A stretch of 64,000 bases of DNA from Rotaria sordida (taxonomy: Eukaryota; Rotifera; Eurotatoria; Philodinida; Philodinidae). The notes under the pieces were generated by a model. The model had not been told where the DNA came from, ran no database searches, and saw only the letters and a list, made by a program, of their open reading frames with translations. The number at the start of each line of letters is the position of its first letter. Within the stretch, counting starts at the first letter, position 1. Shown here piece after piece: positions 11,006 to 23,089 of this stretch. Both the position numbers and the translations under genes were made by a program. Location: positions 1 through 64,000 of the forward strand of contig CAJNOL010000854.1 in assembly GCA_905250125.1 (NCBI GenBank), read 5' to 3'.

Positions 11006-12115
11006 TTAATTAGTTAAATCGTTTACATGCACTTGAAAATTGTTCTTTGATTGGTCTGCCCTCTTCAGTATTTCTTTATTGGTTTGACAACAATTACAAT
11101 AAAAATCTTTAGAAATATTCAAGTAACAGATTATTTTAAGTAGAATATTGAAGTTCAAATCAGTTAAATAATTTGTTTTTAGAAAATGATAACTTTTTGA
11201 TAGTCGTATTATGATTTTCTGTGATACAAATATATTCAACAGTTGAAGAAACAGTTTTATTTTTAGTAAAAACATATTTAGAAAATTCATAATTCCAATT
11301 GATTGATTTTAGCAAGACAAAAAAATTAGACATGTTGTTAAATGAGTCGAATAGAATTGTGTTTGACGATAATTTCTCCAATAGTTCAATGTTCATCGTA
11401 TTTTGAATAATTATTTTTTAAATAGAATAAAAAAAATAAATAACATTTGGTAATAATTCATCTGATTGCCAATTATTATTTGAATCTAAATAATAACAAT
11501 CTCATGTATTTATACGAATTTCAGAATATAATATAAAATTAAATCGTTTATTTATTATTGATGGGTTGCTTAGAACAAAAATAATCTATTTCCATTGAAT
11601 TTGATTCTCGTAAACCGTAGATCATTGATTAATGCTCAATTATACGTTGATTATCAATGAAATATATGTAAAGACTATCATTTGCAAAGTTTGAAGAACA
11701 AAATAAATTCCATTCATCAATTTGATTAATCGAACTCTGTATTACGGACGAATGATCAAATTTGTTAATGAACAAATAAGCAAGATTTTTATTCAAAGGA
11801 CGTATTCGAAATGTATTGAAATAACAAGAATACTTGTAATATTGATACTTTTCAAATAACTTTATTGATTTTGTGGAAATTCGTTAATTGAAATAACATT
11901 GTGTAAAATCATGGACGGTATATTAAGATAAGGATTTCGAGGAATAATCAATTTAATTGAATTATCAACTATTGTTCGAATAGAAAGTTCGCCGTTATTT
12001 TAATTAAGAAAGGAAAATGAAATAGATCGTGAAAGGTGAATATATGATTGGGATTTATCAGCGGATGCCAATGGTTGTATGATTGTTGAAGTGAAATTAT
12101 TGTAGCATTAATGAT
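11006..12115 (-). pseudogene. decayed polycystin-1-like (GAIN/GPS to first TM region) gene
   Basis: Reading the minus strand across frames gives recognisable but broken coding blocks. Near 12.0-11.86 kb there is SYIHLSRSISFSF followed, after a frame break, by GELSIRTIVDNSIKLIIPRN and YLNIPSMILHNV. Near 11.7 kb there is EWNLFCSSNFANDSLYIYFI. Near 11.5 kb there is CYYLDSNNNWQSDELL. Near 11.3 kb there is INWNYEFSKYVFTKNKTV. This order matches the extracellular stretch before the GPS motif and first membrane helix of large polycystin-1/REJ-type proteins. The GPS cysteine motif itself is not readable, and stops and shifts separate the blocks. No intact parent lies in the window. Family assignment is from remembered pattern similarity and should be confirmed by a protein search. 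Confidence 0.55.
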
Positions 12116-12399
12116 ATTTGTAATGAAATTTAATGAAATATGAACTCATGCATTTTCAATATGTTCGATAGATCTATTGAAAAAAGATTCAAATTTAGCT
12201 GTTTTTAGTATCGTAACGATAGATGAATACATGTTAACTTGTATCACAGTAGTTTTTTCACAACAAATTGAAAACTATGCAATTTCATTTACTTTTAAAC
12301 CAATATTAATAGAAACGTATGTACCTGGTAGTTGTTTTCCATAATAGAAACATGCTTTACAAAAAATTCAAGATTACTTTTTTTTTCTTTCATATATAT

Positions 12400-13395
12400 C
12401 TCATAAAGAGTAACGCATATATTAAATGGTCGATGTTTGCAATTGCGCTTTCTACCCTCTTGAAATGTTTTGTTCCAAATCAAATACATCATAGAATACA
12501 GTGATTTCTACATTTTGGCATTACCAAAATTGTTTCATATGTATGCCTTTGTTTTGACACTAAGCAAAACTCGACTGAAACATTTTTTAATCCAATGAGA
12601 TAGATCTGCTTTTGTTACATCAATAATACATCTGCATTATATCAGTTAAATAGTCATAAATTTTAAGTTTATTTGATTGTTGTCTCCGCTGTAATAATTT
12701 ATAATATGGAGGTTAGAATTATTGAATGGCATTATGAGGTATCAAGGCGATACATCAAGTTGTCTTAAGACCATGTTAATAAATGCCACTATGCATGTGG
12801 TATGGTATTGTCACGTTAGTAGATGAACCTATTATCTACCGATCATTGACATTTAAATCGTAATGAAATACCTATTTCTTACTAAGAGGGACCTTAAATC
12901 ATTAGAGGTTACCTGTCTACGACGATAATTAGGACGTAACAGATGAGTATCAAAGGATAAGACATCAAACAAAATTTCCAAAAAAATACACTGATGTGGT
13001 ACATAAAGAACTTGATGTGTTTCCTTAATAACTGATAATGACTACTCAATAGTCTTAACACGTATGTTATAAATTATTATAGGTGAAACACCTTTGGTAA
13101 AAGTATGTAATTAACCAAGCTTAAAATCTATGGTTCTTCCACTGACACAATAAAGATGTATTGGTGATGTAAAAAAAACTGATCTATCTCATTGGATTGC
13201 AAAAATCGTTTAGTTAAATTTTACTTAGTCTTGAAATAAACATATGCATATGAAATAGTTTTTGTGATATCAAAATGTAGAAATCACTTTGCTCTATTAT
13301 ATGATGTACTTGATTTGGAATAAAACATTTCAAGAAGTCAGAAAACACAATTGCAAATATCAGCCGTTTAATATACACCACTTGTTATTCGATAT
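12400..13395. repeat. large fold-back element, ~1.0 kb with ~270 b arms
   Basis: The left arm (about 12400-12670) contains ATTAAATGGTCGATGTTTGC, TTGAAATGTTTTGTTCC and CCAATGAGATAGATC. The right arm (about 13125-13395) repeats these inverted, with roughly 85% similarity by eye. The loop of about 450 bases shows no open frame of note. The divergence between arms suggests an old element. The paired short frames at 12295-12504 are arm sequence, not genes. Confidence 0.75.
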
Positions 13396-13879
13396 GTCTT
13401 GTACAGCGATAATGAATTGCACAAAATGCTACTAACCAAGAGACTGTTCTTGTTACTGAATAAGTCATAGTGCATAATTGATTACTAAGAGTAGCATGAG
13501 GAAATTCATTGCACACACTATTAAAATAATAAAATAATTTAATAAAAAGAAACAAAAGAAAATATACGAACGAAGTGAATTCATCAGGTGATCCTTGTTT
13601 AGCTCATCAACAACAAACGATATCTCCATCGATATCCGCCCCTGGTATTTCCTATATATAATAGAATCAACGCGCAATAATTTAATAGACAACATTGAAT
13701 TTGATAGCTGTGTAATATATGTGTCTAAATAATCATTAAACGATTGAGTTCAATAAAAACAAATGTGAATATGTATTTAAAGCATTTTTCTCTCTCCCTA
13801 AATCATCGATAGATTTTACTTCTTTTATATTTTGTTAAAAATTAAATAATTTAATTGTAAATTCTGATTTGATTCAGAT
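13396..13879. other. non-coding stretch
   Basis: AT-rich. A 76-codon minus frame at 13465-13695 has no motifs. Nothing else seen. Confidence 0.4.
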
Positions 13880-14133
13880 CATCTGATTAAGGAATTGTCG
13901 ATGCTTCCGCTGATATTAATCATCAATTGCTATTAGCGTCAATGCTCAATGTGCTGATCCAACCAGCACCTACAAGCGTACAAATATTGCAAGAATTGCA
14001 AAGAAAAAATAAAAACTTTGAAAATCTAATTCAGATGATATATTAAATAATATATTGACAACTGTAAATATCTCACCAGCATTTCAATCATTGTTTACAC
14101 TGTATACAACACACGGAGCAGCGAAAAGTAAAT
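13880..14133 (+). pseudogene. short relic of an unrecognised coding sequence
   Basis: Around 13918-14046 one frame reads LLLASMLNVLIQPAPTSVQI followed by LQELQRKNKNFENLIQM and then a stop. A second block at about 14057-14132 reads TVNISPAFQSLFTLYTTHGA before a stop. The GC content is higher than in the flanks, and the amphipathic, Gln/Leu-rich composition is unlike random AT-rich frames. No family is recognised and no splice model was built. Confidence 0.3.
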
Positions 14134-14754
14134 AATGATTGATGATATGATTTTCGACATCATCTACAAATATATTGAACATCAATGTATTCATAAAAAA
14201 GAAAAACTATGAATTTAGTTAAAAATTTATTCGATCAATTTTTTACACTAATCTATCGATGTGATTTTGAGCTCTTCGTTCATTCTAATACTTTATTTGT
14301 GATGAGTTAATCCGAAAGATGAAAGCAATAATATAATGTGAATGGAAAAGCTTTATATTCTAATAAATGAGTATGAAGTAAGGAATCTTCTTTTTTTTTT
14401 TTTGTTTTGCTTTTTGATCTTTCTCAATATTTAACATGATTTCTAGGAAAATCAATGTAGATGTTTTTCAATATGTTTAATTATCTTAATCATAAATGTA
14501 AAAATTCTGCAATCGTCTTGTATTTCAAGAATTCTCAAACTGTATTCATACTCGATAAGTCAAAAGTCGTTCAAGAGAAAATTATTATTGAATTCTATGT
14601 ATAATTAAATATTACAAGGAAATGAATTGTTAGAAAAAAATTAATATATTTAAATTTGATCTATAATGAAAGATTGATTTTTGTTTTAAATCAAATTAAT
14701 TTATCATTAGAAAAAAAAACTGAAAAGAAAATCATCGAATGAGTAATTAATAAA
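14134..14754. other. non-coding 3' flank of the SNTX-GTPase gene
   Basis: Poly-A/T rich sequence with a T tract at about 14390-14404. No gene seen. AATAAA-like signals for the minus-strand gene are plentiful but not specific. Confidence 0.4.
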
Positions 14755-17700
14755 TTAAGTGAATATTCTGTTTTTGATTGAATTTGTTGGTATTATATAT
14801 TCATTTTGTTTCATTCTTAATTGACGACTTCTTTTGATATTATCGACTTGTTTTCTAACCGTTGGTATAGCTATTAATTCATTGATTATTTGATAGACTT
14901 GATTAAGTGAAAGTCTTTCATTTGATCCAAATAATTTTTGACTATTTTCTTGACGAATTCTTTTTATTGTATTTAATACTTCACGTACTCGTCTATTCAT
15001 ATCAGAATTTATATTACGAATCTGAGAAATTTGTTGTTCTTCATCAAGAAATCGTTCGAGTATAGGTAAAAATGGATCATCTTCAGTTGATGGTCCTTGT
15101 TGTCGTAAAAAATGATGAAGTCTATCACATTTATATAGAAAATTACGAAATGAACTTTGCCATCGTTCATTTTTAAGACCGGCTGATTGTGCCATAAATC
15201 CATATGTTGTTAGACATTCAATAAAAAAATGTCTTCCATTTGTTGGACAATGACGATGTTGATTTGCATTAGTTTTCACAATAGGTGGTTGATATTGAGT
15301 TAACCAAAATGGACCTAGGTCGACAAGATTAATTTGTGCACAATGAGTACACATGTCAATATCAATTGGATTTGAATTTAATATAATTTGATTAGCATTT
15401 AATCTAACGTCGTTTAATTTCGAATTATAAATTATTAATCGTAATGTTTCCATGAGAGGTCGAGCAAGCATACATATATCAAGAGTAGTTTTTCTTGGAG
15501 ATATCCATTCGTCTGCATAGTATGGTTGACATCTTTGAATAAAATTAAGTAAACGAATTGATTCAGTTACTGATGTATTCCAACTACTAATATATTCTTG
15601 TCTTTGATAATCATCAAAATCAATACCACATTTTCTTGCAGCTAAATATCGAAATGATTCACTATCAAAACAAAATGTATTTTCTTTTTTAAATGGAATA
15701 TCATTAAGATGTTGATCATTGAGCATTTTACGAAGTAATGGACCAGTATCACCTGGTGCATAAAATGTTGCACGAGCATTTGTAAAACAAAAAATTATAT
15801 TATTATAACCAATCGGTGTTAAATAAGTTAATAATTGATTAATACATGAACGAAAAAAAATATTTAATCGAGAAGCATTTGGTTTAAGTAATAAACAAAT
15901 AGCATTTAAATGAGATAAATTATTAATATAATTCAATATATGATCAATATTTTTTATATCTTGATTAATTCCTCGTGTATCACCAATACCAGGTGTATCA
16001 ATTAAACGTAAACGTAATCTATCATTCAAATCGAATACATATGATCTACATTGTTGTGTTACTGATTGACCTTGATGTTCATGATTTTCATTTGAATCAA
16101 TATTACCAAATTTGACAATAAATTCTTCAAATTGATTACCAACAGTAATAAGAAATGAAACTGGAATTAATACAACTGGTTCACCTCGTTCAGCTTGTTG
16201 AAGATTATCAAATTTTAAGTAATTAACAAATGCATTAATGAATGTAGATTTTCCAACACCGGTTTCTCCCAAGAGTAGTACATTAATTTCAATCGGTGGT
16301 GATGAAGATCTAGATGGTGATCTTATTAGTGAAGATGGCGGTCTTATTGATGGAGAGGGTGATCTTATTAGTGAAGATGGTGGTCTTATCGATGGAGATG
16401 GTGATCTTATTGGTGGAGATGTTGATATAGCTCTTTTCTTTGTGGGTGGTGAAGATGGAACAGTACGTGATGGTTGATGTTCTATTTCTAAATAAAAATA
16501 TATATTTGGTTTGAATACTGGCAGATTCATTAACTCTACAAAATTTCTTCCTCACTAGTTTCACACAATCTGATTTAATCTTGAGTGACTATGATTTGTT
16601 GATTAAGTTATTTGATAAATACAAGATGAAGACTATATTCGAGCATCTATACTATCAATTAAGAAACGATAACTTTTAGAAAATGGATTATAAATAATCC
16701 ATTCGATAGAATGCTGAGTATGCTTGTTTATGCACTACATAGTCATTGTAATTATTAGGGTTAGCTCAAGTAATTTTAACGAAATAGCTTTAAGCTAGTC
16801 GATTTTTTTCTGCAGATGAAAAATTAAATGTTATCTATGAAACTAAATAAAATATGAATTTCTCTTCTTTTTTTCCCCTTCTAACTTGATTTCTTACCTG
16901 GTGTAGGATCTCGCTGATATATCGGTGTTCCTGTCAATGATAATTTCACAATGATAAAACTTTCTAATCTTTGTTCAAAGTAAGTGAAATCAACATAGAC
17001 TAAATTTATTCGTTGTGCTACATTTTGACGTTCCGAAGTTAATTCTTGATATATTTGTTGCCATCTATCCTGTTGTATACGACGTAAACGATCACTTGAA
17101 TACCAAAGAATTACAAGAACATTTTCATTAGAGTAAGCACGTTTAAGTATAGCATCAATATCATCAATTGTCGTTGGTAGTGTTTGATTAGAACGAATAT
17201 CGAATGCATTGACATATTCAATTTGATTGTCCTTTAAGGTTCTGATTAATATCGATTTGTTGAATAATTGTTCAACACTAGTTCGAAATTTTTCTATTTC
17301 AGTTTTACGTAAACATTCATAACGTTGATCAGCAATAATATGGTCTAATACGGTTGGTTTAACACGTTGTCGACGAACATCTACAAGTGTTCTTTTAAGA
17401 CGTTCTTGAAGATTATCTTGTGAATCTAATAAAAAACGATATTGTTGTTGAAAATCTTTTAAACGTTGATGTAGTGTTGCACTTGAAAAATTTGTCGGAA
17501 AATTTTGAAAGAATTCTGAAAGATCTTTTATCTGATTTTTTATACGATTAATTACCATTTCGACTCGTGCAATATGAGGATTAGTTGGACTAGGCAAATA
17601 ACATGGTTCTGAAAATTGTGGACTATTATAAAGCCATCTTAATGGTTGCATTGTATATATAAGTGGTTGATGAAAATTCGTATTATTTTGCCAATCTTGT

Positions 17701-18404
17701 ATTCTATTGAGAACAGTTAATATTGATGTATTCGGTTGATCAACACATGTTTCAGATCCAAATATAGTAATATTAGTCAATTGATTAATGAGACGTCGAT
17801 CAGTATTATTAAGTTGAATTGGGTTTTGATTATTTTTAAGTTGATCACAAATATAACGAAGTAATTGATCGATTTCATTAACCGATTGATTATTTGGAAT
17901 TTGTATAATACATAAAATTTCTATGCCCCATAAGATTTTCGTTATCATATGAGTTGCCTCAGTTGGATTTAATGGTGCTCCAATAATTCTATCAGCTTTT
18001 CGAGCTTTAACATTTAATTTTTCTTTTCTAGCTCTATAAGCATAATATAGAAAACGAGTTCTCTCATCAATAGGTTGATTATATTCAATAAGACGGCTAG
18101 TGCCTGATGGTGTAACCATTTGAAGAGAAATACTTTGTCGAAGTGCATCATTAAAATCGATATCTCGTAGAAAACTAATGAGTTCTCTCGATTGATCACC
18201 TGAAAACAGTCGACATATAGTACGTTTACGTGGTATTTTTCTTTGAACTCTTTGAACAGAATGTCGATCAATTAAATTATCTGTTGAAGCGTCATAAAGT
18301 GAACCTAATCGACCTGAAACATCGGTTACTTTCCGTTCAATTGGATATCCATCTTGAGGTTTGAGAAAGTTCATACATGATTGATTACGCGAAGTTTCGC
18401 CCAT
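14755..18404 (-). CDS. fusion protein: stonustoxin-type (SNTX) N-terminal/helical/thioredoxin-like region plus P-loop GTPase
   Basis: Two exons, 18404-16898 and 16487-14755, joined across a 410-base GT-AG intron (donor CAG/GTAAG, acceptor TTTATTTAG/AA). The phase-1 join is in frame and gives 1079 residues. Residues 1-~150 carry an LYDAxTDxLI-type start typical of the SNTX MACPF-like region found in fish stonustoxin relatives and many non-venom animal proteins. Residues ~250-370 form a helical segment with long amphipathic helices. Residues ~370-500 match the thioredoxin-like SNTX domain. After a Ser/Pro linker containing a 14-residue repeat comes a GTPase: G1 GETGVGKS at ~576-583, G3 DTPGIGDTRG, and a G4-like FTNAR in place of N/TKxD. 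The closest GTPase look-alikes are AIG1/septin-type large GTPases. A Cys/His cluster (CTHC, HRHC) follows. Venom activity is not implied. An intracellular immune-type GTPase is more plausible, by inference. Confidence 0.8.
16310..16410 (-). repeat. 42-bp coding minisatellite in the Ser/Pro linker
   Basis: About two and a half copies of a 42-bp unit (plus strand GATCTTATTAGTGAAGATGG and following) encode a repeated 14-residue RSPSPSIRPPSSLI unit just before the G1 motif. Because 42 is divisible by three, copy-number change would alter linker length without breaking the frame. Confidence 0.85.
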
Positions 18405-18673
18405 ATTCTCACTCGTATGAATATAAGCCTTAATTTAACAATCTATAAAAAAAAAATTAAAATATTTTACTTGCAAGACTCTAATTTTTCAAAGAAAACA
18501 TTAAAAAAATATTATTGAAAATAAAATAGTTCGTAATTTGCAGAAAACAAAATGTTCAACGAAGAATTAGTGGAAGATCATATGAATGTACAATATTTTC
18601 AATAAATTTTAGGATCAATACATAAAGAATACTCAGCAGCTTCCCTGTAACATAATTGTGATTATAATAATAG
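18405..18673. other. 5' flank of the SNTX-GTPase gene
   Basis: Short AT-rich presumed promoter region, no defined element recognised. Confidence 0.3.
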
Positions 18674-19239
18674 AAAGTTTTGTAAAACTTTTAGTAAATA
18701 ATATTAGATATATTCAGATCAAATTAAAACCTTCACTGTCAAACTAACAAATTTAAAATATGAATTACTTATGGCATGCACCGACCGAGATAATAGATCT
18801 TTTAAGTATTTACATTATGTGTAAGATACCCACAAGTCAAAATTTTAACACTATTTCTTTTTCTTTTTTCGTGATGATTGGATAAAGGTCGGCGAGTTGC
18901 ATAAGAAAACGTGTGTTTCAAACTTTAAAAAAATTAATGACAAAGGTCCAAGATATCATTATCTTCAAATACAAGAGAACAAGACCAAAAACTGAACCAT
19001 ACTTTTTCTTATACAACTCGACGAGCTCTATCCAATCATCATGAAGAAAGAAAAATAAATAATGTTAAAATTTTGACAGTGGATATTTTACATTTACTGT
19101 GAATACATAAAAAATCCATTGTCTCGCTCAGTGTATGCTATGAGCAACTTACATTTTAAATTTATTAATTTGACAATGTGAACTTTAAATTGATCCACAT
19201 ATATCTAATGTCATTTACTAAAAGTACAAAACTTTTCAC
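18674..19239. repeat. fold-back (MITE-like) inverted-repeat element, ~0.57 kb
   Basis: The left terminus AAAGTTTTGTAAAACTTTTA is mirrored by TAAAAGTACAAAACTTTT at the right end. The arms of about 235 bases include ATTAGATATATTCAGATCAA against TTGATCCACATATATCTAAT, AAAATTTTAACA against TGTTAAAATTTT, and GATTGGATAAAG against its mirror CTATCCAATC. The loop is about 18912-19004. No coding capacity. Confidence 0.8.
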
Positions 19240-20799
19240 TACATTTATCAAAAATTTCTGATGTAAATTTTGATAATACATAAATTTTAACAAAGGATTC
19301 AGTTTTTCACTGTTCATACATATTCATGATCAGATGTGTTTTATGACGAAGGTATATCTTATTATATTGTATTGCTCATTTACATAAATCAATAAAACGA
19401 TTGATTGTAGTTCAAGACGCAAAGGTTTCAAGGTGAAAAAAAAATATATATCGTCGGGATTTAATAAAAACAATAATACATTTAAGACAAAAAAAATTGT
19501 ATTATTCTCAACTTTAAACGTTATACTTGCTCAGTTTAATATTTCAAGGATATATAAATATATACTAAATTGTGTTTATATATGATTTGAACTTAAAAGA
19601 ATTCGAATGATTTACATGGTAGATGATTGCACTGGTTCTTTTTTCAAGGTAAAATCAAATCGAAGTAAAATTGTAAATACAAGAACCCTTATGAAAATAT
19701 TCAATACCAATATCACTTGCAATATTCATCTTCCTACTTGAAAAACAAGATCAAGTTTTATTAAGATTATACAAGCAAAGAAAATAGATAAAAACATACG
19801 TGTAATTAACTCTTCAATTAGAGAGTGATCATCAATTATTTACTATCATGCTTTTTTTTTTAAAATAACAATCTATTTTTTTTCTCTGTTGAAAAAAGTA
19901 AAAAGTTTTGATTATTTACTGTCTATGAAGTTGAGAGTGTATGCAAAAAGAACAGAAAAAGAAAACGAAACACAATCCAATAGAAGTATCCTATTGATGA
20001 CGACAAAATGAAGGTCGTTCTCTTCTATCTCAGACTTGCGTCACCTTTCTTAATCAAATAAATATTAAAAAAATTCTATAATAATGCTTTTTTCCCAATC
20101 TATTATTCTTACGTTTTTTTTTGTGTGCAAAATGATGAAATCTTCAGACTTCAACTCAATTATTTCTAGAATATTCAACCTTGAACATCATATATTCGAG
20201 TCATGCGTAATACAAAATACTGAGTAAATAAGGAACAAATAACTCATGATAGAACATATTCTAGTGTAATCGAAGAATTTTACATTATACATAAATGTTT
20301 TTATGATGATAAATTGATATGAATGGAATAGTTTTATAAACACTGACCTTGTCTTAAATGATTATAGAAATTGTATTTTGTCACAAAATGTGTAGGTCTA
20401 AAAAGAAGCCCAACATGTGGTAAAGAAAATTTGATTAAAGTTTAGTTAAAAGATATTTTACTTAAATCAACTAGCTATCGATTTTTGTTTTAATGAAAAA
20501 TTTCCTTTAATTGTAACATTATTTCTAACAAAAGTACTTTTCCTGGTAATTGAACAAATTGTTTTCGAATCTTACGACTATTCACAGGTAATTGATAAAA
20601 ACTCATAAATCAAAGTATAAATATTTCTTCGATTTCAATATCATCTGAATTATTCAGTAACGATGTTTATGTTTTTTGAAATAAATTGATTTCTTGTTTA
20701 TTTTATATTCTTAATTTTTCAGAAGCATCTATAACATAAACATTTCCAATACCAATTTCTTGATTCTTTTATTCTTCTTGAATAAAATAATTCATTTAA
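19240..20799. other. non-coding stretch
   Basis: AT-rich with poly-T/A tracts. Some minus-strand words at 20.5-20.8 kb could be further decayed GTPase C-terminal sequence, but no clear frame survives. Confidence 0.4.
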
Positions 20800-21029
20800 T
20801 CAACAAGAGCATCATTGATTTTATGAAGAAACTTAGAAAGTTGACTATATACTTTTAGCATCGATGTTTCTTCTTCTTCTTTTAAACCGGTAATAGAGTT
20901 TTTCGATTGCAGTAAGTACAATATCTTCGGTTTTAGCGTTTCTTATTTTAACATAAGTGAAACATTTACAATATTCGTATGTAATATGCATACGGTTGCT
21001 TCAATGACAGTCGCAAACACTACATATAC
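20800..21029 (-). pseudogene. C-terminal Cys/His-rich fragment of a decayed AIG1-like GTPase
   Basis: On the minus strand, after an acceptor-like TATTTACAG at 21038-21030, one frame reads CSVCDCH, a stop, then SNRMHITYEYCKCFTY, followed by KIRNAKTEDIVLTAIEKLYY and an Arg run before a stop at about 20.86 kb. The CxxCxC...HITYEY signature is typical of the C-terminal Cys-rich tail of AIG1-like GTPases in invertebrates, as I remember those proteins. It lies downstream of, and on the same strand as, the broken G domain at 22.4-23.1 kb, and is probably part of the same dead gene. Confidence 0.5.
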
Positions 21030-22419
21030 CTGTAAATATAGAACAAAATTTCAAAAATCAATGTAACTTTCGATGTGTTTCAGTAAGATTTGAACAATTG
21101 ACCTATTTTTAAAACTAAGATTCGATTGTTGAAAAAAGTTTTTAATTCCATTCTTCTCATCTGTTTGTTACTGACCTAGTGGAAATACTGAGTTTAGAAT
21201 ATACTGTTACTAGAATACCACTGGAATTAGAGCTGGCGGTTTGATCTATGACTATTTTTAACTGAACGATTCCATCACTGACTGGTAGTTTTCAGTTCTT
21301 AAATGCTTTCGGGTATATAATGAGTACTTGAACATTTGAACAAGAGAAACCTCTCCCTGTTCAATTATTCAACCACTAGAAACATTTTCAATGAGGGTAT
21401 CCAGCACTTATGTACTGAAAGATTTTCAACATAGTATCCGACCAAATACCAGACACATATTAGTATTAGAGTACTTTTTTAAGTACCTTGTTATGTCTAC
21501 TTCGATTAGTGGATACTCACTAAACTGAGTATTTTTCCTAGTGTAGTCCCCTTTGTACGTTGTATGATAACAAATAACATTTATTCAAATATACTTTAAA
21601 GAATGTAGTAATTAATTATGCTTCTCTCTGTAATACACTTGATTATTTTTAATTCATTCTCTGCTTATGACCAATAGTAACATAAAAGTTACGATATGAA
21701 CAGTACACAAAACAATAAAAAGAGGACATAAAAGCATTACGTAAACGCTAGAAAAGACAATATGACGATTGGATTTGCAAGAACACTATTCTTGATAGTC
21801 AAATATGACAATAATCACAAGATAAGAAAACTTCATCAAATTGCTTTCGAGCATAATTTCGTGTCATTTGACGAATACCTACAAATATAAGCTAACGCAT
21901 TGATCGGCGGCAGCTAGAAATATCTGACACTCCGATAACAGTGACTGAAATTTTTCAATATCTTTTTTAGAGATTTTTCTAGTTCCGTCAAATTTTGAAA
22001 CGTAAAAGGGAAATAATTGGTGATAAGACAGTAGACGTGAGCATCCATGAAAACTGATCCTAGACGTCAAAAACTTTCAAAAATCTACTATCTATTTTTA
22101 TGCGTCGACGGCGGCTGAAATTTTTATCAATTATTTTGGGGGAACAGCGATGGTTGAGACCTCTTAACAACTTTGGCCACCATCAACAGGCGGCTCAGCC
22201 AATGAACTTTTACCTGTACTAATAGCCCGAACTTTCTTAGTAAATCTCTGATCATACCAAAAAACTGAATTCGTTTTAATCTACGGAGCGAAATTTTGAC
22301 AGATTACTTCTTGTTCTATTCCACGTATATAATAACGAGGATGACAATGTTTTACATAATAAGCTTTTTCCATATTATTAACAATAATAAATTGAGCATA
22401 TTAATCACTTGTACACATT

Positions 22420-23089
22420 GTTCTTGAATGACTAAGTGGTATAATTTCCGTATCTATTTATAGTATTAACTCAGATTGATCTGTCTCTTCAAAAGAAAGC
22501 ATTCTCTTCAATTAATATAGCAACTTCAGCAATGGGTCGAGTTAATTTTTGAATTATTAAGCGAATTGACGTACTTCGAGATTTATAAAAAAGACTTGAT
22601 CGAGTATTTGTAAAAATAAACATAAGACTTTCTAGAATACTAATATGTAGATCACGAAGCTATTCTTTAATACAAAAACGAAATATAATTGATAAATGTT
22701 TTTCACTTGGTTTAAACAACCTACAGATACCATTTAACATGTTCATATTGACTGATATAAGCAAGAATATCTTAGCAATCGCTTGCATCTCTTTCTACTC
22801 TACGTTTATTACTATCAGCCCGTGATGTATTGATTCAACGTAAATATCGATGACCAATCAGAAATACAAAACTTTGACGTATTTACGTACGTGATTCACC
22901 AACTTTATCGTGTTTTGGTCGATCATTGTCTTCGTCACTATTTATATTTGTTATTTCAAATGTATCTGAATTTGTAATAGAAAATGAAAGTGGTATGAGT
23001 ACATGGATAGAACCATTCCTAGCTCTATCTAGTTAATATAAACACGATAATTTGTAAATGCATTTATAAATATACTCTTGTCGACACCT
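22420..23089 (-). pseudogene. decayed GTPase domain, paralogue of the intact gene at 14.8-16.5 kb
   Basis: An acceptor-like ATGATAGACAG precedes GVDKSIFINAFTNY, which aligns with the G1 region GVGKSTFINAFVNY of the intact gene. After a stop and frameshift come VLIPLSFSITNSDTFEI and VGESRT. Further on, AIAKIFLLIS and NGICRLFKPSEKHLSIIFRF align with the intact AICLLLKPNASRLNIFFR block, then LMFIFTNTRSSLFY aligns with its IIFCFTNARATFY. At least two in-frame stops and two shifts are present, G1 has GVDKS instead of GVGKS, and the DTPG motif reads NTSR. It therefore cannot make an active GTPase. It is a tandem-type duplicate on the same strand as the functional copy. Confidence 0.75.
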
